NCBI GenBank assembly: GCA_965226285.1
Contig: CBDDCQ010000006.1
Span: 186,001 to 250,000, forward strand
Source of the DNA: CBDDCQ01 sp965226285
GTDB taxonomy: Bacteria > Bacteroidota > Bacteroidia > Flavobacteriales > Ichthyobacteriaceae
Direction: 5' to 3'
DNA: 64,000 nt
In this document: positions 1 to 9,045 of the stretch, piece by piece
How positions within the stretch are numbered: the stretch's first letter is position 1
Layout of the letters: every line of letters begins with the position of its first letter
Made by a program: the position numbers and the translations under genes
Notes under the pieces: model-generated
Seen by the model: the letters and a program-made list of their open reading frames with translations, nothing else
Database searches by the model: none
Told to the model about the DNA's origin: nothing

Positions 1-1083
1 ATCTTTAAGTAAAACAGTCTCTCTATAACTATGCCTTAATAAAATATCTAAAGTTAAAGTACCTGTTTTTGTATAACCTTGAATTATAGTTGCATTCTCT
101 ACTTTCCCAATAGGAACACTTATTGCCCCAGTTCCTCCATCATCTTTAATAGTTATTTCTTTAATGTAGTAATACGAATGTTCTTTAAAATACATACATG
201 CTATCCCTCCAGGTATTCCTCCAGATCTTCTTATATGTTTCATAATATCTGTAGTTCTTATCACACCTCCTTCTCTAAAAGTTTTTTTCGCTTTCTTTTC
301 ATCGTATATGTGATCATTAAATTCAGTCCCTTCATAAAATAAAGATTTTATATTAGTAATTTTTACTATATCTTTTGTTGATTTATGTTTTAACCATATC
401 GTATATTCACATTCTGTGTAACCTCCACATGTATAAGTCTTATTGTCAGTAGCATGAATAAAATTAGTTAAAGTTTTGTTACTTATCTTTATATAATGAG
501 CATCTGTTTCTGTACTATGGATATCCTCACTTCTTCCTATTATCTTATGTGTTACTTTATTTATATGAAGTTTATGTATTGTATAATTACCTTTAGTTTT
601 TCCCGTTACTGCTTTTTCTAATAAAGTTTCGAAAGATACTTTACCATTAATAACTCCAATTTTAGTAGTACTCCAAGTTAAAAAATTAACAGATATTGTA
701 GTTTTTCTTATAATTTTAGAATTTGTCTTTTTATTAATAAAAACTATTTCTAATAAAATATTTCCTCCTTCATTTATGTTTGTGATTTTAGGTACACCTT
801 TAACATAAATAACCTTTGCATCTGTACCATCATCATCTTTTATAATCCATTCTTCCATTATATAATTTTTTACATCTTTTCCTTTAAGTTGTTCAGATAT
901 AAAATCATTATTTACACTACCTTTATCTCCACCACTAATAAAATCTTTACTTATATTTTCTGGTATAGATATGTCTGCACTTATCTTTTCATTACTTGTC
1001 TCTTCATTTTTATTATCCTTATTACACATAATTACTGTTGATACTATCATTGTTGTAATTATCAAAAATATTATTTTTTTCAT
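1..1083 (-). CDS. Surface lipoprotein with stalk modules, partial (5' part of the gene)
   Basis: An uninterrupted reading frame runs from ATG at 1083 off the left edge, 361 codons with no stop. The start MKKIIFLIITT, followed by a hydrophobic stretch and Cys20, is a type II signal peptide; the residues after Cys (NKDNKNEE) are charged. Further on are blocks that resemble the ~100-residue stalk modules of the lipoproteins at 20.9-32.4 and 51.2-53.5 kb: LTWSTTKIG near residue 140, then near the edge YYIKEITIKDDGGTGA and GYTKTGTLTLDILLRH, matching the GYTIKSVTI...GTLTLTLVFEH pattern. It is a diverged member of that family. Function is not known from the sequence; surface exposure or adhesion is inferred. 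The C-terminal head lies outside the window. Confidence 0.75.
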   Translation of the reverse strand, partial: MKKIIFLIITTMIVSTVIMCNKDNKNEETSNEKISADISIPENISKDFISGGDKGSVNNDFISEQLKGKDVKNYIMEEWIIKDDDGTDAKVIYVKGVPKITNINEGGNILLEIVFINKKTNSKIIRKTTISVNFLTWSTTKIGVINGKVSFETLLEKAVTGKTKGNYTIHKLHINKVTHKIIGRSEDIHSTETDAHYIKISNKTLTNFIHATDNKTYTCGGYTECEYTIWLKHKSTKDIVKITNIKSLFYEGTEFNDHIYDEKKAKKTFREGGVIRTTDIMKHIRRSGGIPGGIACMYFKEHSYYYIKEITIKDDGGTGAISVPIGKVENATIIQGYTKTGTLTLDILLRHSYRETVLLKD

Positions 1084-1160
1084 GTTATTATTGTTTTATA
1101 TAATTTTAATGTATTTGTTTCTTAAATTTTATTCAAAGATAAAAAAATATGTAAAAAAGA

Positions 1161-1200
1161 AAAAAAGTTTTTTGTTGTTTTTTTGACAAAAAACTTTTTT
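1161..1200 (-). terminator. Hairpin with T-rich tail, candidate terminator
   Basis: A perfect 14-bp inverted repeat (AAAAAAGTTTTTTG at 1161-1174, CAAAAAACTTTTTT at 1187-1200) with a 12-base loop. On the minus strand it is followed by CTTTTTTAC, so it could end transcripts arriving from the DUF2442 gene. A near-copy lacking the left arm lies at 2106-2145, so the element is also a small dispersed repeat. Confidence 0.45.
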
Positions 1201-1540
1201 TATGAATGAACATGAATCGGCTTTACCTAAATTAAAGAATCATGAAGAGTGTAAATACTTAAAAGAACCAGATTCTAAAACTCTTATATAGGAAATGGTA
1301 AGAAAAAATAGGTTTTATACAGTTCATGTCCTTTTTTATACAATTCAACCCCTTTTTTATACAGTTCACATAATTTCTTTAAAATAGCTTTATAAAGAAA
1401 GTAATTAAGTTTTTAAATTTGCCGTACGAAAATAAAAGATATAGGATGATAAAGAAAAAGATTGGGAATGTTGCCGAAAAAACAATCTAAAAAACAGGAG
1501 TAGGCATTAGTTTTTTGTAAGAACTAAAATTATTAATTGA
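1201..1540. other. Intergenic stretch with three short direct repeats
   Basis: No gene is supported. Three near-identical 14-16 base repeats of the form TTTTATACAGTTCA occur at about 1314-1327, 1333-1348 and 1354-1369. A 29-codon open frame from ATG at 1202 has no recognisable product. Confidence 0.4.
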
Positions 1541-1542
1541 TA

Positions 1543-2106
1543 ATGATTAATGGTTAATTATCAATTATTAATGGTTAATGATTAAATTGTAGACGGTTAT
1601 AAACTGTAAAGTATTTTCAACAATGGTTAATGGTTCATTATTAATTATCCATTTTTAAAAGGTTTAGCATTGTGATATACAAATTCGCCACTCATATCAT
1701 ATGCACAAGGACTAAGGCTACCGTTCAATTCTTTTATTTGAGCAACTCCTTCCCAGTATATTTGTCCTAATGCCCCTATTTTAGCTTTTTTAAATATAAG
1801 TTCATTCATTATTTTTTTAGAATATGCATCTTTTAAAATAGTAGATAAGTTTAATAATCGCTCTTCTCCATTATTAAAAAAACAATGTATTTGAAACCCT
1901 TTTAAACATTTAATTTTTATTACTTTTATCATCTTATTAATGGTTAATTATCAATGATTAATGGTTAATTATTAATGATTAAATTGTAGATGGTTATAAA
2001 CTCCGAAGTATTTTCAACAATGCTTAATTAATCATTATACATTAATCATTAAATAGTGGATGGTTATAAACTGTAAACTATTCGTAACAATGGTTAATGA
2101 TTAATC
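1543..2106. repeat. Three copies of a ~50-bp repeat around the DUF2442 gene
   Basis: A unit that reads ATTAAATnGTnGAnGGTTATAAACT, then roughly GTAAAGTATTTTCAACAATG, occurs at 1581-1630, 1978-2030 and 2048-2100. Between and around the copies are many runs of TTAATGGTTAATnATTAA. One copy lies on one side of the DUF2442 gene and two on the other, all in the same orientation. The third copy differs at several positions. Confidence 0.7.
1645..1932 (-). CDS. DUF2442 domain protein
   Basis: A 95-residue protein. It begins with a short beta-rich segment followed by a dG-xR-xxLS-type turn (NNGEERLLNLSTILK) and ends with YDMSGEFVYHN, which matches the C-terminal 'D-x-SPEFLYEN'-like ending common in DUF2442 proteins of Bacteroidota. 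Members are small, soluble and often lie next to DUF4160 genes in toxin-antitoxin-like pairs; no such partner is visible here, unless the degraded DNA at 1201-1540 is its remains. It sits inside a patch of short repeats, so it may have been gained or be in decay. Biochemical function is unknown. Confidence 0.55.
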   Translation of the reverse strand: MIKVIKIKCLKGFQIHCFFNNGEERLLNLSTILKDAYSKKIMNELIFKKAKIGALGQIYWEGVAQIKELNGSLSPCAYDMSGEFVYHNAKPFKNG

Positions 2107-2294
2107 TTTTTGTTGTTTTTTTGACAAAAAAACTTTTTTCTTTTTTACATTACTCCATCGAGGAGCACCATCATAAAATTTCAGTAAGAACGTAGACAAG
2201 CCAATATTTTATGTTTTATCCATTAAATTAATTCTTATAAATGGCTAAACTAATTGGCTATTTTTTTCATTTATACTAAATATGAGTATAAGAT

Positions 2295-3353
2295 TTAAAG
2301 CGTATTAACATTATTCAAATCTTCAAACGCTTTTTTAAGTCTTACTCTAAAAGAGTCTTCTCCTTTTCTTAGCCATACTCTCGGGTCATAGTATTTTTTA
2401 TTGGGTTTATCATCTCCTTTGGGGTTACCTATCTGCCCTTTCAAATAGTCTTTATATTCATTCATATAATCCCTTACTCCTTTCATCAATGCATATTGCA
2501 AATCGGTATCAATATTCATCTTAATTACCCCATAAGATATAGCTTCTCGTATTTCTTCTACTGATGAACCAGAGCCACCATGAAAAACAAAATCCACTGG
2601 ATTTACTCCAGTGCAGTATTTCTGTTGAATATATTGTTGTGAATTCTTTAAAATCTTTGGTGTAAGTACTACATTTCCCGGCTTATATACTCCATGTACA
2701 TTTCCAAAAGCCGCTGCCACAGTAAATTTATCACTTACCTTTTTCAACTCTTCATAAGCATATGCTACCTCTTCTGGTTGAGTATATAATTTAGATGAAT
2801 CTACATACGTATTATCTACGCCATCTTCTTCTCCTCCTGTAATTCCTAACTCTATCTCCAAAGTCATCCCCATTTTGCTCATCCTATCTAAATATTTCTT
2901 ACATATCTCTATATTTTCCTCTATAGGCTCTTCAGATAAATCTATCATATGAGAACTATACAAAGGTTTTCCAGTTTTTGCATAAAATTTCTCCCCCTCA
3001 TCTAATAAACCATCTATCCAAGGCAGTAACTTTTTAGCACAGTGATCAGTGTGTAAAATCACCGGTACTCCATATCTTTCTGCCATAATATGAACATGCT
3101 TAGCTCCCGCTAACCCTCCAGCAATAGCTGCTTGCTGATTTTCATTAGAAAGCCCTTTTCCTGCATTAAATACCGCTCCTCCATTAGAAAATTGTATAAT
3201 CACAGGAGCATTGAGCTCCTTAGTAATTTCTAATACACTATTTATAGTATTGTTTCCCGTTACATTCACTGCCGGAAGAGCAAAATTTTTCTCTTTTGCC
3301 AATTTAAAAATTTTTTGTACTTGATCTCCCGTTGCCACTCCTGATTTTATCAT
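2295..3353 (-). CDS. fbaA: Class II fructose-bisphosphate aldolase
   Basis: Cleaves fructose 1,6-bisphosphate to dihydroxyacetone phosphate and glyceraldehyde 3-phosphate in glycolysis and gluconeogenesis; cytosolic. The 352-residue length fits the E. coli FbaA type (359). Visible motifs are HTDHCAKKL at 101-109, which supplies the catalytic Asp103 and zinc ligand His104, the acidic loop EIELGITGGEEDG, the later zinc ligand region NVHGVYKPG, and the phosphate-binding FHGGSGSS. It is monocistronic and divergent from the exonuclease gene at 3443, with an 89-bp region between the starts. Nothing unusual is seen. Confidence 0.95.
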   Translation of the reverse strand: MIKSGVATGDQVQKIFKLAKEKNFALPAVNVTGNNTINSVLEITKELNAPVIIQFSNGGAVFNAGKGLSNENQQAAIAGGLAGAKHVHIMAERYGVPVILHTDHCAKKLLPWIDGLLDEGEKFYAKTGKPLYSSHMIDLSEEPIEENIEICKKYLDRMSKMGMTLEIELGITGGEEDGVDNTYVDSSKLYTQPEEVAYAYEELKKVSDKFTVAAAFGNVHGVYKPGNVVLTPKILKNSQQYIQQKYCTGVNPVDFVFHGGSGSSVEEIREAISYGVIKMNIDTDLQYALMKGVRDYMNEYKDYLKGQIGNPKGDDKPNKKYYDPRVWLRKGEDSFRVRLKKAFEDLNNVNTL

Positions 3354-3442
3354 ATTCTAAAAAATTTATTTTTTGTATTATTGTCCCATAAATATTTTTA
3401 TGAAACAACATACAAAGATACAAATTAATTCTTAAACCTGAC

Positions 3443-4159
3443 ATGGAATATATAAACTTACATCACATTTTATTCATAGATATAGAAACAGTACCTCTGT
3501 ATGAGCATTTTAACCAAATGAATGAAAACATGCAAGTGCTTTGGACTGCTAAAACACAATATCAACGTAAAAATGAATACGCTCCAAGTGAATTTTTTAA
3601 CCTAAAAGGGGGTATATTTTCTGAATTTGCTAAAATCGTATGCATCTCTGTAGGGTTTATCACGCAACAAAATAAAAAACGTTTTTTTAGAGTCAAATCA
3701 TTTTTTGGTCATGATGAAAAAACTATTCTGGAAAAATTTAAAGAATTATTAGACAATCATTTTGATTCCATAAAACATCATTTATGTGCACACAATGGAA
3801 AAGAATTTGACTATCCCTTCATAGCCCGAAGAATGATTATCAATAACATAAAACTTCCTAAAGTATTAAATATAGCAGGTAAAAAACCTTGGGAAGTCAA
3901 ACATTTAGATACTATGGAGATGTGGAAATTTGGAGACTATAAACATTATACCTCCATCAAATTGTTAGCTGAAATATTAAATATTCCAACACCAAAAGAC
4001 GATATAGATGGAAGTCAAGTAGCACAGGTGTATTGGAAAGAAAATGATATAAAAAGAATTGTAAAATACTGTGAAAAAGATACCCTTACTGTGGCTCAAA
4101 TCTATCTAAAGTTTAACCATTTAGAAATCATCTCTAAAGATAATATTATATACACCTAA
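3443..4159 (+). CDS. PolB-like 3'-5' exonuclease (DEDD family)
   Basis: A 238-residue stand-alone exonuclease related to the proofreading domain of family B DNA polymerases. Motif Exo I is FIDIETVPL (Asp13, Glu15). Exo II is AHNGKEFDYPFIARR (around 117-131). Exo III is the YCEKDTLTVAQIY segment, with Asp213 and the tyrosine of the YxxxD pattern at 209. All four metal-binding acids are present, so it is probably active on single-stranded DNA ends in repair. It is common in Bacteroidota, and its cellular role is not established. It stands alone, divergent from fbaA. Confidence 0.85.
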   Translation: MEYINLHHILFIDIETVPLYEHFNQMNENMQVLWTAKTQYQRKNEYAPSEFFNLKGGIFSEFAKIVCISVGFITQQNKKRFFRVKSFFGHDEKTILEKFKELLDNHFDSIKHHLCAHNGKEFDYPFIARRMIINNIKLPKVLNIAGKKPWEVKHLDTMEMWKFGDYKHYTSIKLLAEILNIPTPKDDIDGSQVAQVYWKENDIKRIVKYCEKDTLTVAQIYLKFNHLEIISKDNIIYT

Positions 4160-4270
4160 TAAATTTTAAAATTAACTTAATTTAAAATGCTATGTCATCA
4201 TTTTTTTAAATAAAAAGGATGTTTTTTAGAAAATCAATATAAATTTGCACTTTATTTAAGTTATATTATT

Positions 4271-4459
4271 ATGAGCACTTTAACTGTTATATTAGGAATG
4301 CCTGGACCTTGGCAAATTGTTTTAATAGTAGCCTTAGTACTTCTTTTGTTTGGAGGAAAAAAAATACCTGAACTCATGAGAGGTTTAGGTGGTGGAATTA
4401 AGGAATTTAAAAAAGCATCTAAAGACGAATCTGAAGATAGTCAAAAAGAGATTAAATAG
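4271..4459 (+). CDS. tatA: Twin-arginine translocase subunit TatA
   Basis: A 62-residue protein with one membrane helix (about residues 13-29, WQIVLIVALVLLLFG), then GGKKIPELMRGLGGGIKEFKKA, the standard TatA hinge, FG motif and amphipathic helix, then a charged tail. It forms the pore-like part of the Tat system that exports folded proteins across the inner membrane. No tatC lies nearby. The stop codon overlaps the GTG start of gatA by one base, so the two are translationally coupled. A TAAATTTG element at 4240-4247 fits a Bacteroidota -7 box for this pair. Confidence 0.93.
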   Translation: MSTLTVILGMPGPWQIVLIVALVLLLFGGKKIPELMRGLGGGIKEFKKASKDESEDSQKEIK

Positions 4460-5877
4460 TGAACTACACTTCTCTATCACAGATAAGAAATGAGATCAAC
4501 AAGGGTAAAATCACTTGTGTAAAACTAGTAGAAAACTACCTAAATAATATACAAAATAAAAAGTATTTAAATGCTTTTTTAGAAGTATATACCCAAGAAG
4601 CTATAGAAAGAGCTTATCAGCTAGATGAAAAAATAAAAACAGGAACGCAAAGGCGTTTAGCTGGATTGATTATTGGAATTAAAGACAATATATGCTACAA
4701 AGGGCATATATCATCTGCTGCATCAAAAATGTTAGAAGGGTTTACCTCTCTATATAACGCTACAGTAGTAGAAAGATTACTAAATGAAGATGCCATTATC
4801 ATAGGGAGACTGAATTGCGATGAATTTGCGATGGGATCCTCTAATGAAAACTCTGCTTACGGAAAGGTTCTCAATTTTCATAATTCTAAAAAGGTAGCAG
4901 GTGGCTCATCCGGAGGTTCAGCAGTAGCAGTAGCAGCTGATTTATGCCTTGCAGCATTGGGTACTGATACCGGAGGTTCCATAAGACAGCCTGCTTCTTT
5001 TTGTGGAGTAATAGGATACAAACCCTCTTATGGTAGAATTTCAAGACATGGTGTTATTGCCTTTTCTTCTTCTTTCGACCAAGTAGGTACTATAGCCAAA
5101 TCAATAGAAGATATTGCCATCATATCAGAAGTGATTTCGGGTGCGGATGATTATGATACCACCTGTGTACAAAAAGAAGTTCCTAAATACTCCCAAAATT
5201 TAGACTCTAACGGAGGGAAAAAACTAGCTTATTTTAAGCAAACTTTGGAAATCGATGCCTTACAAGAAGAAGTAAAACAGAATTTTCTATTAAAACTCAA
5301 AAAACTCAAGGGACAAGGGCATACAGTAAAAATGATTGATTTTGAATATTTGGACTACCTAACACCTTGCTACTATGTACTCTCCACTGCAGAAGCATCT
5401 TCTAATTTGGCACGTTATAATGGCATACACTATGGACACAGGAATACAGAAGCTAAAGCATTAGATGATATTTATAAAAAATCCAGAACTGAAGGCTTTG
5501 GAAGAGAAGTAAAGAGACGTATTATGCTAGGAACATTTGTATTGAGTTCTGGCTATTATGATGCTTATTATTCTAAAGCACAAAAAGTAAGGAGAATGGT
5601 AAAAGAAAAGATGAATCAAATCCTTTCGCAGTACGACTTTGTAATTAGTCCTACTACACCCTCTACTGCTTTTGAGATTAATAGAAAAACTAAAGACCCT
5701 ACAGAAATATACTTAGAAGATATACTTACTGTAAATGCAAATATTACGGGAATGCCTGCCATATCTGTACCTTCGGGCATAGATAAAAATAACTTACCCA
5801 CGGGCATACAACTCGTTGCCAATAATTTTGAAGATCTTAAATTACTCTGTTTTGCCAAGGAATTAAATAATTTATAA
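4459..5877 (+). CDS. gatA: Glutamyl-tRNA(Gln)/aspartyl-tRNA(Asn) amidotransferase subunit A
   Basis: The amidase subunit of GatCAB, which makes Gln-tRNA(Gln) (or Asn-tRNA(Asn)) by transamidating mischarged tRNA. At 472 residues it is full length. The amidase-signature triad is visible: Lys75 (GIKDNI), cis-Ser150 (GGSSGGS) and the nucleophile Ser174 (TGGSIRQPAS). It starts with GTG at 4459, overlapping the last base of the tatA stop codon; this start gives the expected N-terminus MNYTSLSQIRNEI. gatB and gatC are not in the window. Co-transcription with tatA is inferred from the overlap. Confidence 0.95.
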   Translation: MNYTSLSQIRNEINKGKITCVKLVENYLNNIQNKKYLNAFLEVYTQEAIERAYQLDEKIKTGTQRRLAGLIIGIKDNICYKGHISSAASKMLEGFTSLYNATVVERLLNEDAIIIGRLNCDEFAMGSSNENSAYGKVLNFHNSKKVAGGSSGGSAVAVAADLCLAALGTDTGGSIRQPASFCGVIGYKPSYGRISRHGVIAFSSSFDQVGTIAKSIEDIAIISEVISGADDYDTTCVQKEVPKYSQNLDSNGGKKLAYFKQTLEIDALQEEVKQNFLLKLKKLKGQGHTVKMIDFEYLDYLTPCYYVLSTAEASSNLARYNGIHYGHRNTEAKALDDIYKKSRTEGFGREVKRRIMLGTFVLSSGYYDAYYSKAQKVRRMVKEKMNQILSQYDFVISPTTPSTAFEINRKTKDPTEIYLEDILTVNANITGMPAISVPSGIDKNNLPTGIQLVANNFEDLKLLCFAKELNNL

Positions 5878-5886
5878 AAGTAATTT

Positions 5887-5912
5887 TTGTTTATTTATTT
5901 ACTGTAAATTTG
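5887..5912 (+). promoter_or_regulatory. Candidate Bacteroidota promoter for tRNA-Leu
   Basis: A TTG at 5887-5889 and TAAATTTG at 5905-5912, 16 bases upstream of the tRNA. The spacer is 15 bases, slightly short of the usual 17-23, so only the -7 box is well supported. Confidence 0.45.
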
Positions 5913-5927
5913 CACAACTAATTTTGA

Positions 5928-6010
5928 GCGGGTGTGGTGGAATTTGGTAGACACGCTAGACTTAGGATCTAGTGCCTTACGGCTTGGGGGTTCGACTCCC
6001 TTCACCCGCA
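5928..6010 (+). tRNA. tRNA-Leu (anticodon UAG)
   Basis: An 83-base class II tRNA. The acceptor stem GCGGGTG (5928-5934) pairs with CACCCGC (6003-6009), with discriminator A at 6010. The anticodon stem CTAGA/TCTAG encloses the loop CTTAGGA, giving anticodon TAG. A variable arm (TGCCTTACGGCT) and the T-loop GGTTCGACTCC are present. CCA is not encoded. It reads CUN leucine codons. Confidence 0.96.
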
Positions 6011-6456
6011 CACTGTACAAAAAAACTCATATCATTTTAATTTAGTTTTATTCTTTCTTAATTTTTTTTCACTAAAATGAGAAAAAATAATTTATTTTAC
6101 AAAGAGTTTCAAAAAGATAGTTTTAAATTTGCTAAGAAGTTCGCAAAAGAGCGGATATAAAATGCAAACTTCATCAGATTTTAATGATATATACTAGATA
6201 AAAAATATATTCTATGCAAGAGTGATTTATATCATTACCTTATTTTTTTATCCTACACTTAAATATTTAGCGAGTTTTGTTTTGATTAACTATAAAGTTT
6301 AAAAGTTCTAAGTTTTTTTAAATCATAGATTGCGATCGATAATACATACTAAAAAAAATAACAATTTCATAACATTAGATGTGGATAAAGTTTATTTCAT
6401 TTGTACCAGTGAACTAAGTTTAAAATAATTAGCATAAGTTAATACTAAATAAAATT
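6011..6456. other. 446-bp intergenic region
   Basis: Very AT-rich. I see no gene, RNA or strong hairpin. A 27-codon frame at 6077-6160 has no recognisable features. It presumably contains the promoter of the Na/Pi cotransporter. Confidence 0.4.
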
Positions 6457-8127
6457 ATGGATTTTATATTTCAAGGTTTAAAGATTATAGGTGCACTGGG
6501 TTTTTTCATCTATGGGATGAAAGTAATGAGTGACAGTATTCAAAAAGCAGCTGCTAATAAACTAAGGCAGGTACTAGGAGCAATGACTCACAATAGATAT
6601 TTGGGTGTTCTCACAGGTTTCCTTATTACTGCTATACTACAATCTTCTAGTGCTACTACCGTAATGACGGTAAGTTTTGTAAACGCAGGTTTACTATCAC
6701 TTATAGAGTCAGGAGGTATTATGATGGGTGCTAACATAGGAACGACTATTACAGGATGGCTCATTTCTCTTATAGGGTTTAAAGTAAAAATAGCTGCCAT
6801 TGCACTTCCCATCATTGCTTTTGGAATGCCTATGATGTTTTCAAAAAGAGATAAAATCAAAAATTGGGGAGGCTTTTTAGTTGGTTTTGCATTGCTCTTT
6901 ATGGGGCTAAGTGAACTCAAGCAAGCTGTACCCGATTTAAAAACTAACCCAGAGATACTTTCTTGGTTAAAAAACTTTTCAGACTCTGGCTTTTTTACCA
7001 GATGTTTCTTTGTGCTTATAGGGGCATTATTGACCATTGTGGTTCAGTCCTCTAGTGCAGCTATGTCATTGACTATTATTTTAGTATCACAAGGTTTGCC
7101 TATAGATATTGGAGCTGCCATGGTACTAGGAGAAAATATAGGTACTACCATTACTGCGGAGATTGCTTCTTCTGTAGGAAATGCACATGCTAGACGTTCT
7201 GCTAAAATACATTCTACATTTAATATTATAGGAGTATCTTGGATGGTCATTATATTACCTTATTTCTTAGATTTACTGGAATATATTGTACCCGCTCCAG
7301 CCAATGGAGATACCAATAAGTTTGCGTTAGCTACATTCCATACAGCATTTAACTTAATCAATGTAAGTATTCTTATTTGGTTTATGCCTCAGTTAGCTAG
7401 ATTGGCAGTGAAATTAGTTCCCATGAAAGAAGATGAAAAAGATGATGAATTCTCTCTTGACTATATTGGAATGGCTCACATTGAAACTCCTGAACTCTCC
7501 ATTATAGAAGCTAAAAAAGAAATTAATAAATTTGGAAAAATAGCTAAGAAGATTACAGAAAATATTACAAAACTCATTGAAGAGTCAGATGAAAATAAGT
7601 TCATCAAACTCAGAAAGAAAATTATTAGACAAGAAGATGTAACGGATAAAATGGAAGAAGGTATCGTGGATTATTTGGTTAATATATCTAAATACGAACT
7701 TAGCAAGGAAGCTACAGCAGAAGTACGAATGATGCTGAGCATTGCACACGACTTAGAAAATGTAGGTGATATATGTGAAGAAATGGCAAGTAATCTAAAC
7801 AAAAGACGTAAACAAAATGTTTATTTTACTCCTGAACTCAAAGAAAACATAGATGAGATGCTCGAGAAAGTAAATAAAGGAATCTCTATAATGAGAGAAA
7901 ATATCAATGCCAATAACGATACAAATATAGACTTATCAATAGCTGTAGAACTCGATGAAGAAGTTCAAAAATTATATAAAAAACTAACCAAAGATTATAT
8001 AGAAGGTATTAAAGAAGAAAGATATAAAGTTGCTAATGCAATGTATTATAAAGAGGTACTAGATGGTTTAGTTCGAATTAGTCACCATACTTGTAAGGTA
8101 ACTGAAGCCATAGCCGAAAAAAAATAA
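6457..8127 (+). CDS. Na/Pi cotransporter family protein with PhoU-like C-terminal domain
   Basis: A 556-residue inner-membrane protein. Each half of the membrane domain has the family hallmark QSSSA: 62-66 (LQSSSATTVM) and 197-201 (VQSSSAAMS), together with GANIGTT and GENIGTT repeats, the inverted-repeat architecture of the NptA/SLC34 family. From about residue 345 the protein becomes soluble and helical (EVTDKMEEGIVDYL-like segments), which matches the PhoU domain fused to bacterial members. It imports phosphate with sodium. It is followed 16 bp later by bioD, so co-transcription is possible though the functions are unrelated. Confidence 0.9.
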   Translation: MDFIFQGLKIIGALGFFIYGMKVMSDSIQKAAANKLRQVLGAMTHNRYLGVLTGFLITAILQSSSATTVMTVSFVNAGLLSLIESGGIMMGANIGTTITGWLISLIGFKVKIAAIALPIIAFGMPMMFSKRDKIKNWGGFLVGFALLFMGLSELKQAVPDLKTNPEILSWLKNFSDSGFFTRCFFVLIGALLTIVVQSSSAAMSLTIILVSQGLPIDIGAAMVLGENIGTTITAEIASSVGNAHARRSAKIHSTFNIIGVSWMVIILPYFLDLLEYIVPAPANGDTNKFALATFHTAFNLINVSILIWFMPQLARLAVKLVPMKEDEKDDEFSLDYIGMAHIETPELSIIEAKKEINKFGKIAKKITENITKLIEESDENKFIKLRKKIIRQEDVTDKMEEGIVDYLVNISKYELSKEATAEVRMMLSIAHDLENVGDICEEMASNLNKRRKQNVYFTPELKENIDEMLEKVNKGISIMRENINANNDTNIDLSIAVELDEEVQKLYKKLTKDYIEGIKEERYKVANAMYYKEVLDGLVRISHHTCKVTEAIAEKK

Positions 8128-8143
8128 TCCCCTTTTCTAACCT

Positions 8144-8773
8144 ATGCAACATATATTTATAACAGGTATAGGTACAGAGATAGGCAAAACAGTAGTTTCT
8201 GCTGTAATAACTGAAAGCTTACAAGCAGACTACTGGAAACCTATACAGGCTGGAGAACTAGACTATTCTGATACAGATAAAATTAAAGATCTTATAAGTA
8301 ATCGTAGAACTGTTTTTCATAAGAGTAGTTATAGTTTAAAAAAAGCTATGTCTCCTCACGCTGCAGCAAAGTATGAACGGGTTACCATTAATCTTAAAAA
8401 TATTATAAGACCTCAAACCCAAAATAATTTAGTTATAGAAGGAGCAGGGGGGGTACTCGTTCCTCTAAATGATAAAGATACTATGCTTGATTTAGTTTCT
8501 AAAAATGATAAGATTATAGTAGTATCTAAAAATTATTTAGGAAGTATCAACCACTCTCTGCTTACTCTTGAAATACTCAAAAACAAGGGCTATAAAAATA
8601 CAGGTATCATATTTAATGGTCATGAAAATAAAGAAACAGAAAAAATTATTCTAAATAAAACGAATGTTTTTTTAATAGGTAAAATAAGTGAAGAATCTAT
8701 CGTAAATAAAAAAGTAATATCTAAATATGCTGTCACTTTAAAATCCAAATTAATGGAGTTTTTAAACACTTAA
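8144..8773 (+). CDS. bioD: Dethiobiotin synthetase
   Basis: Closes the ureido ring of dethiobiotin from 7,8-diaminopelargonate, CO2 and ATP, the penultimate step of biotin synthesis. The 209-residue protein carries the P-loop GIGTEIGKT at 8-16 and the EGAGG signature at 99-103 (VIEGAGGVLVPL). Residues WKPIQAG near 31-37 contain the conserved substrate-binding Lys. No other biotin gene is in the window. It lies close behind the Na/Pi transporter. Confidence 0.93.
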   Translation: MQHIFITGIGTEIGKTVVSAVITESLQADYWKPIQAGELDYSDTDKIKDLISNRRTVFHKSSYSLKKAMSPHAAAKYERVTINLKNIIRPQTQNNLVIEGAGGVLVPLNDKDTMLDLVSKNDKIIVVSKNYLGSINHSLLTLEILKNKGYKNTGIIFNGHENKETEKIILNKTNVFLIGKISEESIVNKKVISKYAVTLKSKLMEFLNT

Positions 8774-9045
8774 TCTTATAGTTAATAATTGTTAAATATC
8801 AGATATAGAATAGGTCTTAGGGAATAATTACAAATAGAAAAACTGCGCAGATGCACAATTTACGATACAAAACATAAATCTTTGCCCTGATAAATTACTT
8901 AAAATTGTTCGTCCTAAAATTTTAACGATTAAGTTAATTTTTTTAACTTTGCGAAAAACATATTCAGATATTGAGTAAATATTATGTAACGTAATTTTTT
9001 GTTCAATAAATGATTTGGAAAACAAAAGATTAAAACTATGCAAAT

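Noticed and set aside
971..1186. Plus-strand frame with hydrophobic translation
   Set aside because: It is antisense to the signal peptide and upstream region of the lipoprotein on the minus strand, which has far better coding features.
6077..6160. 27-codon frame after tRNA-Leu
   Set aside because: Too short, with no recognisable motif or ribosome-binding context.
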